Shown here: positions 1 through 10,677 of the stretch, one piece after another
How positions within the stretch are numbered: the first letter of the stretch is position 1
Layout: every line of letters begins with the position of its first letter
Assembly: GCF_945859705.1 (NCBI RefSeq)
Contig: NC_079137.1
Coordinates: 63,892,552 to 63,956,551 of the forward strand
Direction of reading: 5' to 3'
DNA: 64,000 bases
From: Episyrphus balteatus
Lineage: Eukaryota > Arthropoda > Insecta > Diptera > Syrphidae
Program-made: the position numbers and the translations under genes
Notes under the pieces: generated by a model
What the model was told of the DNA's origin: nothing
What the model saw: the letters and a program-made list of their open reading frames with translations, nothing else
The model's database searches: none

Positions 1-2037
1 GGTAGATCCAATAATTCTCAAATGCTTGATTCTGGGTTTTTTACCTATCCACAATTCGTACGGGCTTACACCGTCCACTGAAGACTTTCCAGTTCTGTTG
101 AGAATATAAACTGCTGAATTTGTAAGCTCCGCCCAAATTGCTTCTGGATAGTTTGCTTCTGTGTTAGAGTATTTAAAAGTTCTTGCCATCTCTACCAGGG
201 TCCGGTTTTCACGCTCACTGCCGCCATTCTGTTCAGGCGTATATGGGGCCGTCAATCTGTGCGTAATTCCGTTTGAACTGAGAATTTGTTTAACTTCGGC
301 ATTATCAAATTCACCGCCATTGTCACTGAGTAGTTCTTTTATGGAATGGCCCAACATCTTTGCATGAGCAATAACTTCTTTTAGCACATTCTTGACCTCT
401 GACTTCTGTTCTATGGCAAATCCATACCGGAACTTGGAATAGCTATCTTTGAAAACAACCAGGTACTTTTTCTTTTTGAAGGAATCACTAAAAGGACCAC
501 ACACGTCAGTTGACATCAGCTCTCCTGGTGTTGTGGCTTTCTTCCTTGTTCCAAATGGTAACCTGTGTGCTTTACCATAAATGCATGGTTCACATAAATT
601 TTGATCTAACTTGACTTTGATCCCTAATTCTTTCTCAAGCATTTGTTTGACATGTCTTTTGTCTTGATGTCCCCATCGTTCATGGTAAAGTTGCAATGTG
701 TTTTCATCTTCAACGGCTACATTGAATTGCATGGTAGACTTCAAATTTGAAACGATTGGTAAAATGGATGCTTTGTATAGTGTTCCATTCAATTGTCGAC
801 TTCCACACAGCACTGTTTCGCCATCTACATCAAGCCAACAGTTTGTAGCTGAGGACTTGAAAATACTATTTTGATTTCGGTCCTGAGCAGCCAAAACAGA
901 AAACAAATTGCGTGATAATGTCGGAACATACCATACATTATTCAGTGTCACATTCTTGTTGTTGTGGGTTGATTTCACTCTTATCGTTCCACTTCCAACA
1001 GCGCTTAATATTTCTTTACCAGCAGCTTGAATTCTACAAGGGCTTTCAAACTCTTCAAAATCAATGAACCAGTCTGGACAGTTGGTGACATGTCTTGTGG
1101 CACCATTATCTATCCACCAATCCATTGAACTCAACTCTGTTGCATAGGCATCATTGCAGACTGACACTAGAGATGCGTTAATATCAACAAGATTAGTTTT
1201 ATTGCTGCTTGATGCTAACCCTCTTGTTGGCCTGCCTTCAGCTATCCACTTTCTACAGTCTCGAACCCAATGTCCTTTCTTTTTACAAAAATTACAGACA
1301 TCATCTTTTTTGCTTCGGGTTGTACTTTTTGGTTTTTGTCGAATCTCTTGCTTCGTTCTGTCAAATCTTGCAACTAATGCCTCTTGAGCCAAGTTTTCAG
1401 TATCTTCTCTTTTTCTGAAGTTCCTTTCATACATACACAGTTGCATAGTCAATTCATCAAACGTTTTGTCTTCATCTTTTGTAAGCAGCATCCAGCTTGA
1501 TCTAAAGGTTTCGAACGAACTTGGTAAAATATGCAATACTTTGCATACTAACATGAGATCTGGTAATGCCTGTTGCTTTTTCGCTTTAAGACCACTGTTC
1601 AGTTCGTTCCACAAACTTCTAAGTTTTGCAATATGCATCGATACATCTTGAGCTGGATTCCAGTTGAATGCAAAAAGATCAGTGCAGATCTTAAACAACT
1701 GATCCTTTGAAGTTGCTTCGAATTGTTGCTTCAGGGCATCCCATGTTTCGTGTGCGGTTTCTTTATCCATGATCTTTTGGTATACTTCTTCCGTAACCGA
1801 GCTTGTAATCATGGATTTCGCATAACTGTTTGCTTTTCTATATAAATTGCTCTGTTCTCTATAATAGCTGATTTCATCTGATTTAGCAGTTGCTGCTAGT
1901 TCTTCCGGCTTCTTCAGAATACCATCAATTGCGTCTAGAGCGCCTTCATGATAGTCTAGCAAATCTCTGATTTTCCTCTTCCATATAGGCCAATCAGACT
2001 CACTAGCCAAAAGCTTTATATGCTTCGCTAAATCCAT
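1..2037 (-). CDS. copia-type Gag-Pol polyprotein, N-terminal 679 residues (partial)
   Basis: This is the Gag, protease and integrase part of a Ty1/copia retrotransposon polyprotein. It is read without a stop from the ATG at 2037-2035 to the window edge, so the reverse transcriptase and RNase H parts lie outside. I checked the frame at several points and found no shift. A Gag domain fills about residues 1-240. A CCHC zinc knuckle (C-x2-C-x4-H-x4-C) is at 248-261. The protease motif is at 310-313 and reads DNGA where DSGA/DTGA is usual. The integrase triad is D511, D572 and E608, giving a D-x35-E spacing, followed by the copia-typical NG-x2-ER-x-NR context. The extreme C-terminal visible part matches the conserved PYELW region. 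The order PR-INT before RT is diagnostic of copia rather than gypsy. The intact frame suggests a young insertion. It lies in, or next to, an intron of the minus-strand gene at 4629-6368. Confidence 0.93.
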   Translation of the reverse strand, partial: MDLAKHIKLLASESDWPIWKRKIRDLLDYHEGALDAIDGILKKPEELAATAKSDEISYYREQSNLYRKANSYAKSMITSSVTEEVYQKIMDKETAHETWDALKQQFEATSKDQLFKICTDLFAFNWNPAQDVSMHIAKLRSLWNELNSGLKAKKQQALPDLMLVCKVLHILPSSFETFRSSWMLLTKDEDKTFDELTMQLCMYERNFRKREDTENLAQEALVARFDRTKQEIRQKPKSTTRSKKDDVCNFCKKKGHWVRDCRKWIAEGRPTRGLASSSNKTNLVDINASLVSVCNDAYATELSSMDWWIDNGATRHVTNCPDWFIDFEEFESPCRIQAAGKEILSAVGSGTIRVKSTHNNKNVTLNNVWYVPTLSRNLFSVLAAQDRNQNSIFKSSATNCWLDVDGETVLCGSRQLNGTLYKASILPIVSNLKSTMQFNVAVEDENTLQLYHERWGHQDKRHVKQMLEKELGIKVKLDQNLCEPCIYGKAHRLPFGTRKKATTPGELMSTDVCGPFSDSFKKKKYLVVFKDSYSKFRYGFAIEQKSEVKNVLKEVIAHAKMLGHSIKELLSDNGGEFDNAEVKQILSSNGITHRLTAPYTPEQNGGSERENRTLVEMARTFKYSNTEANYPEAIWAELTNSAVYILNRTGKSSVDGVSPYELWIGKKPRIKHLRIIGST

Positions 2038-2120
2038 ACTTAGAAATCAGAAACAGCCAATTCGAAAATCTCAAATAAAAAATTCAATCAAAATCAAAAA
2101 TTAAGTTTTATTAATATTCG

Positions 2121-2137
2121 CGACTAGGCCCATAACC
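2121..2137 (-). promoter_or_regulatory. Primer binding site of the copia element (internal half of initiator tRNA-Met)
   Basis: On the minus strand this reads GGTTATGGGCCTAGTCG. That is almost the same as the Drosophila copia primer site, which pairs with the anticodon-stem half of initiator tRNA-Met rather than with the tRNA 3' end. It sits directly after the presumed LTR end and about 84 bp before the Gag ATG, the expected place. Confidence 0.8.
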
Positions 2138-2140
2138 TAT

Positions 2141-2482
2141 TGTTTTTAAGGAATTGAATATTAAATAAATCTTATTTAATTAAGAAAGAAAATATTTATT
2201 AAGAAAACGAATTGAACAATGTAAAAGAATTTAATAGAATGAAAATTAATTTTAAAAACAATATTGAATTACTCTCAAAAACAAACTTGATTTAAAACAT
2301 AAAAACTGAGTTATGAAAATGTTAAAGTAGAATTAACACAATAAATAATGAATAACTTCAACAAAAAGGTCTATTTTATTTTCCTTTTAACATCTATATT
2401 TATCAAAAACTTTGTAACACTTAATGCATAAAAAAAACATTAGGGACAAGATACTAAAATTCCTTTCAGTAAAACATCAACA
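2141..2482 (-). repeat. 5' LTR of the copia element (outer boundary uncertain)
   Basis: The inner end is set by the terminal CA (plus-strand TG at 2141-2142), three bases from the primer site. The outer end is a best guess: the minus strand begins TGTTGATGTT at 2482, similar to the TGTTGGAAT start of copia LTRs, which gives about 340 bp. The stretch is very AT-rich. The second LTR lies outside the window, so the boundary cannot be confirmed by comparison. Confidence 0.45.
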
Positions 2483-4628
2483 TTTTAACATTTAGTAATT
2501 TCCATCATCAAACTTTTAAAAAAGTTTTCTTTTAATCAAAATATTCTATATACGTGTGAGAAAGGTTTCATAACAGCTGTCATAAATTTTGTTTATTTCT
2601 CAAACTTGGTGAAAAATGTTCGTTTGTTATATAGTTCGTTATTATAGTAAGAACTTTGAATCCAAAGACTCTACAAAATTGAGAATTGGTTTCTGTCAAA
2701 AATGAAACATTAAAGAAAGAAACCAAGAATCTAAGCCTTCTTTTAAAATATTTTAGGTGAAGGGGTGTTTTTTTGGGAAATAAGAAAAATCAGCGATAAG
2801 TCCTATAAAACCAATGCCAATGGTATGAATGGTACCTTACCTTTACGATGTTTATTAAAAATGTTATCATGGAAATTGCAAATCAAATATGTTTATACTT
2901 ATTTTTCTTTTAAAAGGGAGCTTTTTGGGGTGTTAAGAAAATGTTTGTTTGTTGCAAAAACTACAAAAGTAATAATAATTGTGCCCTATTGAAATTCAGT
3001 TTAAGTTACATTTGAGATAGGAAGCAAAGAATCTACAAGAATGTTATGGTTAAAAGATTGTTTTTTACTAAACAAAAAAATTGAAAGTTGGTAATAACGT
3101 TACATTGTGAGATACGCGTCGCGTCGGTTAAGCATAAAGCATTTGATACACGATACAATCATCGTACACGACTTGAGATGTACCGATATCGTTAACAATA
3201 TCGAAAGAAAGCACATACACCATGCGATTCTCATATGATTTCATTATCTGTCAAATAAATTTTCTCATTTTTATCCATTATTTGGATGTTAGTTAAAAAA
3301 ATTGTATGTAATCTCAAAAACTGAATCATAGGTGAATTAAAAGCCAACACACGGTACAACCCTCATCTAATCAATCGCATACTACCTCTTGTTTTCCATC
3401 ATCAGCGTTCGACCGTGCGATATTATTGAATGCGATTAAAATTTTGTACGATAATCGGTACGATAATTGTACCGTAAATTCCATGCTTAAAGTTAGGGAA
3501 TTGGATAAAATATTTTTTATTTATTTAGAAATTTTTAGCCCATAGGTATGTAATTAAAACTCAGAAACTTTCAAAATTAGGGATACCATAAAAGTTGTAT
3601 CCACGACAATTGGATTTTAATTCGAAGATGCTCACCAAAATTGAAAAATTGATTTTTGCTTTGATAAATTGGTTTCGAAAAAAACGTTTGATAGTTGAAT
3701 TTAAAAATTGGAAAAGGTATTGAGTACTCTTTAAGCTGTCATCAAAATTAAACATCTATAAAATTGAGCTTTTAACCAAATTTGTATATCGTCGACTTAA
3801 GGATTTTTTAATGGTCATGTGGAGTTAGAAGGTGTCAGTTAACAGGTTTTCACTCTAAGCCGACGTTGTGTAAACTACAGACAATTTTTTTTTTCAGCAA
3901 GCTATGTATTTTGTTTAGACTTTGGGGTCTTCGTGATATCTATTTGCAGCATTTTTATTTTTACTCTTAAATGGGCATTGCAGAATGTTAACCCCTTTGA
4001 CATCTAAGTACAGAGCCTTACCCTAAATAACAAGGGTGATTTATAATTTAATAGTTGACTAATTTCGAGCTTATGTATATCTTCTTTGGAAACAATATCT
4101 TCTTATTCATGTTCAAAATTCACAATCCTAGTTCTTTTGGTAAACTTTGGTAAAGCATATTCAATAGATCTGTAATTCAATGTGTTCAATTATGAAAAGC
4201 AGCCTGGGTATAACAAAATCGTTCTAAAATACATATTTTCTTCCATCACCCAAAATTTTAAAAAAATTCTTCAACCATAACCTACAAAAATACATACAAT
4301 ACATTAATTAATTTGGATTCCAAAAAAAAAAGTCAATTTCGTCTCTGTCCCGTCAATGTCAAGTGTTACCAATTGAGTTAGACAACAAAAAAATATTATA
4401 ACATACATTTGTGTTCATGTTAGGTTTTTTTGATATTGATGTTAAGTTTTATGAAAATGGATATGGCATGATGGGTGGTGGTATTTTTGAATCAAGTAAT
4501 GTTGGACAACTAATGTTTGGCTTCTAGTTGTTTTTTTGGAATTTAAAAAAATTTTGATGATTTTTCGAGTTCTTTTGAAAAGAGATAAGAGCTTAACTTA
4601 AACAAAATAAAATAGAAAAATTACTTAC
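2483..4628. other. Non-coding stretch left of the Arg/Ser-rich gene exons
   Basis: Probably intron of the minus-strand gene at 4629-6368. It follows a good GT donor at 4628 and I see no convincing further exon. Within it, about 3130-3480 looks like a decayed MITE and is listed separately. Confidence 0.5.
3130..3482. mobile_element. Possible decayed MITE with inverted ends
   Basis: The left end carries ACGATACAATCATCGTAC-like sequence near 3152-3170. The right end carries its imperfect inverse (GTACGATAATTGTACCGT near 3458-3476). Between them the base composition is less AT-rich than the surroundings. No target duplication is clear. Confidence 0.3.
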
Positions 4629-6368
4629 AGGCTCAGTAGTTAAAGCTGGAATAGTCGGTGTATAAATAGGTTTTGATGGTTCAGTTTTTTGTTGATAACG
4701 ACTAAAAGCATCACCTCGATAACGAGAACTGAATTTTTGTTGTTTTGGCTAAAATAAAATTTCAAAACTAAGTTTTTTAAACTTTTTAGAAAATTAATAA
4801 CATACCTTCGGTCTTGCATCTACAACCGGCCTTTCACCTGCTAAATTCCTCGACTTTGTTATCTGCAGCGGTCTAACTGGCTGCGGGGGTGCTGGACTTG
4901 TATGAACAACTTCATTATCTAATTTCAAAATTTCATCTGAAATTGATGGAGTTTTCGTTCTCAATGAAGGAAATTGCAATCGACTGTTAAATCGGTTTTT
5001 AAATTTTGGCCTTGTTTCAAGAATATCAGGCTTTTTGATAGGTTTTGAAGTTGTTGATGGACGTTGTGTTGTTGTTTTCGGTTTCGGACGATATGGTTCA
5101 GCTCTTCGAGGTAAAAACAAAGATTTTGATCCTTTTGTTGATTCTTCAATTTCATTCGGTTTAACTTCTGGTTCATTGTCTTCGGTTGAAGATTCAGTTC
5201 TTCTATTTGATTTGTATGGCACTTTTGGAATATCTTCACGTTGTACCTCATTTAAAGGTTCCTTCTTTCTTGACTTAATTCCTGTTTTATTAATTTTGAC
5301 TTGAGCTCGCAATTTCTCTGCATCAGTGCGTCTTGATTTCTGTGGTTCTTCAATTTTTAATTCACTTTTAACTTCTTCTTGACGAGGTTCAATTCTTCTA
5401 GATTTCAAAGCAGCTCTAGCTGTATCTTCTCGTTTCAACTCAACTCGTCGAACTTTTGGAATTGCTCGAGAAACTTGAAGAATTTCATCGCTAGTCTCAT
5501 GACTTATTTGTTCTAAGCGACGTGGTCTTGGCTGTGATTTTGGAGCTTCATAAACTTCATTAATCTTCGAGTGAGTTTGATCTTCTTTTATTGGAAGTTT
5601 GGGATAGTTTTTTGGTAACAAATCCTGACTTGGTTGCTGCTTTTTTAATAATAGTTTAAAATGTTCTGGATAGTTTTCATCTTCTAGTTGATCTTCTTCC
5701 AAAGCTTTGGATTTTCTTTCACCTGATTTAACTTTTGCCGATCCTCTTTTGCTTCCAGCATTTCTCCAATTGCTACTACCTGTTGTTGCAGCAGTCAATG
5801 GCTTTTCAGATGAAATTATATCATCAGCTTGCTTTGTCACACTTCGTGATGTGAAGGTTCTAACTTTTCGAATGCTTTCAGTTGGTCCATCTGATGGTGT
5901 ATCTGATCTTCTTCGTATACTAACTGGTGCACTTGTTGATGATGGTAATGGTTCTGATCTAGTTTTACTTCTTCTAATTACATTTGTTCGGTCAACACTT
6001 GATGTTGGAAGTTCAACTTTAATTGGTTGATCAACGCTTATTGATGGGATAGCAACGGGACTTATACGTTTCCTAGAACGAACTAATGGAATAGCTTCCG
6101 TTGCTTCAGCGGTAAGTTTTCGAGAAGAACGATCATTTGCACGACCTCGACTTCCTCGTTGTGCCGCCGCAGGTCGAGGAGAGTCTTTGATTTCTTCTAT
6201 TGTTGATGGTATGGCAGATGGATTGGCAGCTCGAAAGCGACTTGATGCTCTGGGCTGTGCAGAGCCTCGAACTTGACTTGATAGATTGACTATTTCGGGA
6301 TTGGTGTTTTTGTCTCCATCATCTTTTTCGATAGACATACCAAATTTCACACGGCCTCGTTGTTGTGC
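4629..6368 (-). CDS. Arg/Ser/Pro-rich low-complexity protein, two internal exons (unrecognised)
   Basis: Two exons are clear: 4806-6368 (521 codons, phase 0 at both ends) and 4629-4748 (40 codons, phase 0 at both ends), separated by a 57-bp intron. The 5' acceptor of the long exon is a pyrimidine tract ending CAG at 6369-6371, the internal donor is GTATG, and the last donor is GTAAGT at 4628-4623. The protein is basic and rich in Arg, Ser, Pro, Lys and Thr. It has many RSR/RRxE-type segments, a Thr/Pro-rich run and no visible globular domain, membrane segment or signal peptide. The 40-residue exon contains RYRGDAF, including an RGD tripeptide that could be chance. First and last exons are not in this interval. 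I do not recognise the family; an extracellular matrix, cuticle or disordered nuclear protein would all fit. Absence of stops over 521 codons in AT-rich DNA plus consensus splice sites makes it a real exon. Confidence 0.8.
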
Positions 6369-7999
6369 CTGGAAGAAAGAATTATAAAGAATTAAAACTT
6401 TGCGAAATAGCAAAATTGCGAAATGAGTTTTCTGCGAAAGAGTTTCAAAATATGACAAAATTTATTATTCTTAGTATGGAGACATTCGGATCAAAGAACA
6501 GAGTTCATTTTTTGACAGTCAAGCTCCGTTTTTCTTTTTTTCAAATAATATGATTTGCGAAATGTGCGTCTTACTTTGCGAAATTGCGAAGTGAATACTT
6601 TTAATTAGAAAACTTGAAGTAAAAATTGATAATTCAAAGTTGAACTTCTCAACAAGTTTGCCCTTAAACTTCAGTATTCAATGTTGATGCATTATAATTT
6701 TAACAACCTTTAAAGATTACAGGTTAAGCGACAAAGTTGCACTTATATATTTGCATTGAACGATCAATTGTCACTTCAAATGGTTGTTTTTATACAATTT
6801 TCAATCACATCTATTATCTTTATAATAGCTCACTCAAACTAATTAAAGAAAATATAATCACTAATTGAATTATGCTCAAGATTTTTTCAATGGCAAAGTT
6901 GCATATTATATTGTTTCTACCTGTGTCTCAAGCCTTGGACTTCAGAGATGTAAAAAAAAATTGCGATACCTTTTCTGTAATCAACTATAACTAATTTAAA
7001 ATTGTTTTTTTGTTTAATGCTTAGTTATTCTGCACTTGCAGAGTCAATTTGTGATTAACTTTTTTTAATTAAAATCTTAGAAGAAAAAAACTAGTAACTT
7101 GTTGCAAAGAGAAATCTATATAACCAAGCCCTCCTCAATCAGTGTTATGTTTTTTGTATTTTTTTTTTCTTTTCATTTTAAAATTTAGAGTTCCGTTCTG
7201 CGCTTGAATTTGATCAGGTTTGGATTTGGATATAAAAAAATAAAAAAACTATTTGAGAGTTCAATGAAATATTTTGCGCAATAAATTGCATGCAATATTA
7301 TTTAGTTCCGTATGTGTGCCCTCAATAATTTGTTTGTACGAAAATGAATTTTTCTGATACATTTTGTTTGAAGACTTGTATAATGTATATCTACTGGTAT
7401 AAAAGTGGATTTGGTTGTTATTAGAGTTGCCAAATAATATTTATTATTACAACTAAATTTTTGAACATTGCGTGTTTTATTTAAAATATGTAAAAGCTTG
7501 TAACATTTTTTTTTGTCAATGACATAGATTTTCGAAGTACAAAAGTAATTGTCTCCGCATTATTACTTCTAGTTCTAGGAGTTGAAAAAGAATTAAACCA
7601 TGATTCCGATTTGTGGATTTTCTTTAATTTTTAAATTCAAGGTCTTAAACAATCATTTTAATTTAAAAATAGGCTTTTTTAATATATGAGACTAATCAAA
7701 CATGTCTGTAGTCTTTTTTTCGAAGGATATATCCATAAAACTAAAAATTTCAAGGTTCTCTTGTTATAGTGGATGTTAACTATACAATGCTCAAAAAAAA
7801 CATGTAAGTATAGGAAAACAAGACATTGACTTATCCTACTGATTGCAATGGCTTCCAAATCTGTTCTTTATTAAGCTCTTAAACGGTAATCGCCTTAAGA
7901 GTTATAAAATCAAATCAATTAGAGACGAATATTAATTGTGTGGGGTTGCCATCTGTTGCTTTTTAAACTCTTTGACGTATTTGGCTTATTAAAGCATTT
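6369..7999. other. Intronic AT-rich stretch with TTGCGAAAT repeats
   Basis: This is the intron upstream of the long Arg/Ser-rich exon. The motif TTGCGAAAT or near variants occurs several times at 6398-6440 and 6553-6592. No exon or gene is visible in the rest. Confidence 0.5.
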
Positions 8000-8549
8000 A
8001 AAATATAAAAAAAATTATGTATTGCATATAAAAAATATTTCCATTAAAAAAATTGTATGTATCAAATAAAAATATTTTGTATTAAAAAAATTATTACAAA
8101 CGAAAAAAAAATGTTTGTATTGCAAATAAAAATATTTTGCATTAAAAACAATGTTATTGCAAACAAAAAATTTTCTGAATTGAAAAAAAAAGCAATACAA
8201 AATGTGTGCATTCAATTTTTTGTTTTAATATTCGTCAAATTACTTACAATTTTGACTATTTTACTACACAACATATTTCAACACAACTACAGCTGTTTGA
8301 ACTATAATAACATTGAAGTGTATGTAAGGCCAAATAGTCAAAATTGTTAGAAATTAAAAGAGTTTAAAAAAAATATTTAATGCACACATTTAACATTGAA
8401 TTCTTTTTTCAATGCAGACAATTTTTCATTTGCAATAACATTTTTTTAATGAAAAATATTTTATTTGCAATACAAACATTATTTTCAAATCATTTTTTTT
8501 TCGTTTGTAATAATTTTTTTAATACAAAATATTTTTAGTTGATATAAAA
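8000..8549. repeat. Inverted arrays of a ~45-bp AT-rich repeat
   Basis: Left copies (8020-8190) carry a unit like TTGCAAATAAAAATATTTTG followed by CATTAAAAA, repeated about four times. Right copies (8400-8545) carry the reverse complement. The two arrays could fold on each other. A further related copy starts near 9460. An open frame through this stretch is a by-product of the repeats. Confidence 0.6.
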
Positions 8550-9450
8550 TTTTTACTTGCTCTATAGGGCAAGTATTGGTTTCGTGTCAAAAAAATAATT
8601 CGAGGTTTTAATCAAAACTAACATTACGATAATGAAGAAGTCTGAAAAAGTGGTTTTCGTCATGACGTCCGTCGGTCTGTGCGTCGGTGCGTCTGTGCGT
8701 CGTCAAAAAAAGGTGTACAAGAAGCTGCAGCCTAAACAGGTGGACGAATTTTCTTGAAATTTGGCACAGATGATTATTTCGTAATTTCCAAGGTTGGTTT
8801 TTTTTTGTTTTTTAATATCTCGCCTAGAACGTATACCTCCCATACAAACTTTTCGAGGTATTGCAATTTTCTCGAAAACGGCTCTAACGATTTTGATTAA
8901 ATTTGACACAAGTAATGCTGTACGTATATCTAATATAACTGCGTTTTTAGTTTTTCTCAAAAAATACGGATAGTGGAAATATGACAATTTCTTTTTCGCT
9001 AATGTCGGCTCTTCCCGTGTATCGTTAATGAGTTATTGCAATTTTCTCGAAAACGACTCTAACGATTTCGATTAAATTTGGTATTCGTTGTAGTCTTAGT
9101 GAGTCTAACAAAACTGCGTTTTTAGTTTTTCACAAAAATTTCCTAGAACGGTATGGCGTTGCCGTTTTCTGCCAAATTGATGCATTTTTTAGTTAATGTC
9201 GTATATTTCATCAAAGGCTAAGCCAATTTTATTCAAAATTTGCAGACAGATATTTCTTGTCATTTAGAAGTGTAAAATGTAAAAAAAATCTAAAATGTTT
9301 TGAAAAAAAAAGTTTAAATGGAATTTTTTTACTCTTATTTTTTTTTTTTCAAAATTTAACGAAAATCTTTAATTTCCAATAGTTATCTAAGATATAGATA
9401 CTTTGAACTACAAGAGCAAGTACGTGCGGCCCCAGTCGTGCATTTTATTT
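8550..9450 (-). mobile_element. DINE/INE-1-like element, copy A (reverse orientation)
   Basis: It begins at 8550 with a near-palindrome, ACTTGCTCTATAGGGCAAGT at 8555-8574, followed by TTGGTTTCGTGTC. It contains a GTC-rich microsatellite-like block at 8659-8704. It ends near 9450 with the family's other end, CCCAGTCGTGCATTTTATTT. Terminal hairpin, GTCY-like core and no coding capacity resemble DINE/INE-1 elements, which are Helentron-derived; the family assignment is inference. Confidence 0.6.
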
Positions 9451-10109
9451 TTAATGGAAATTTGTTTTTATTTGCAAGTAAATATTTTTTTTTAAATTTT
9501 GTAATGGAAAGCAAATGCATTAAAAAAAAGATTTTTTACAACCATGCTTTTTGGTGTAAATTAAATTGTATGGCCACTCTTGACGAACATTAATAAAATG
9601 TTGGTACACTGAAGGTTGCAAGCATGGAAAATATGAAAAAGCGTACATTTTTTTTTGATTTAAAATGGCGACCTGAAAAATATTAGTTTTTACTCATTTA
9701 AAAGGTATACAAGTTAAAAATTGTTGAAAACTTTAAAAAGCACTTTCATCTCCAAAACGTGATGTCATTTTTTTTCTATTTTGAAGCCGTTTTTTCATAT
9801 TGCCTATTTTATTATTCTTCATTGTCCTAAATTTTATCACTTTCCTGACTCTTAAAAACGTTGTGACAGTATGTCGTTTAAGCTTTAAAAGATAGCAACC
9901 AACTAGTCTTATTAAACTTTTTTAAACATTTTTAACCTGAATTTAACCTGTCAACTTTTTTTGAAATGAACCAAACATAAGTCAGTATTAGTCTAGGAAT
10001 GTATTTTTTTGTTTAATTTAATTTCTATACCTCCCATCCTCCACACTAATCTGGTTCTAAGATTATTTTTTTTTTTTTTTAATTGAATTTTTCCAGTGCT
10101 CTGAGAGAA
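9451..10109. other. Spacer between two inverted DINE-like copies
   Basis: AT-rich, no coding frame. It starts with a fragment related to the 45-bp repeats at 8000-8549. Confidence 0.5.
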
Positions 10110-10677
10110 ATAAAATGCACGACTGGGGTCGCATGTACTTGCTCTTGCAGTTCAAAGCACTTTTATGTTAGTCTACTTGTAGATTTTAAAAGCTGGATCT
10201 AAATTTAAAAAAAAATTGATATTGGGGAAGAGCCGACATTTAGGGCAAAATTTTGTTAAATGAAAAAATTTTTTTTTGTTATTTGACTTTTTTGAGAAAA
10301 AATAAAAATGCAGTTTTATTGCCACTGCTTTAAATATTACGTATACAAAGTTTAATCAAAATCGTTAGAGCCGTTTTCGAGAAATTCGTAAAATCGTATT
10401 TTTTTGTATGGGATGTATACGTTCTAAACGAGATATAAAAAAAAAAAAAAAAACAAACTTTCAGAATTCCATAAAAATCATCTGTACCAAATTTGAAGAA
10501 AATCCATCCACCCGTTTAGGCTGTGGAAATGTGTACAGATGGACGCACAACCGCACGGACGGAATTGCGGGACCCACTTTTTCGGAATTCTCTATCATCG
10601 TAATGTTGGTTTTGATTAAAACCTCAATTTTTTTTTTCGACACGAAACCAATACTTGCCCTATAGAGCAAGTAAAAA
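10110..10677 (+). mobile_element. DINE/INE-1-like element, copy B
   Basis: It starts AAAATGCACGACTGGGGTC at about 10112 and ends with the near-palindrome ACTTGCCCTATAGAGCAAGT at 10653-10672. The outer 38-40 bases of copies A and B are perfect inverse matches, so the pair 8550-10677 has a terminal-inverted-repeat look although each half resembles a complete element. Confidence 0.65.

Noticed and set aside
161..1651. Plus-strand frames of 60-77 codons
   Set aside because: They are antisense shadows of the copia polyprotein.
4961..6030. Other frames of 89-107 codons on both strands
   Set aside because: They are shadows of the long Arg/Ser-rich exon.
8015..8350. Overlapping frames on both strands rich in Phe, Ile and Lys
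   Set aside because: They are produced by the AT-rich 45-bp repeat arrays.
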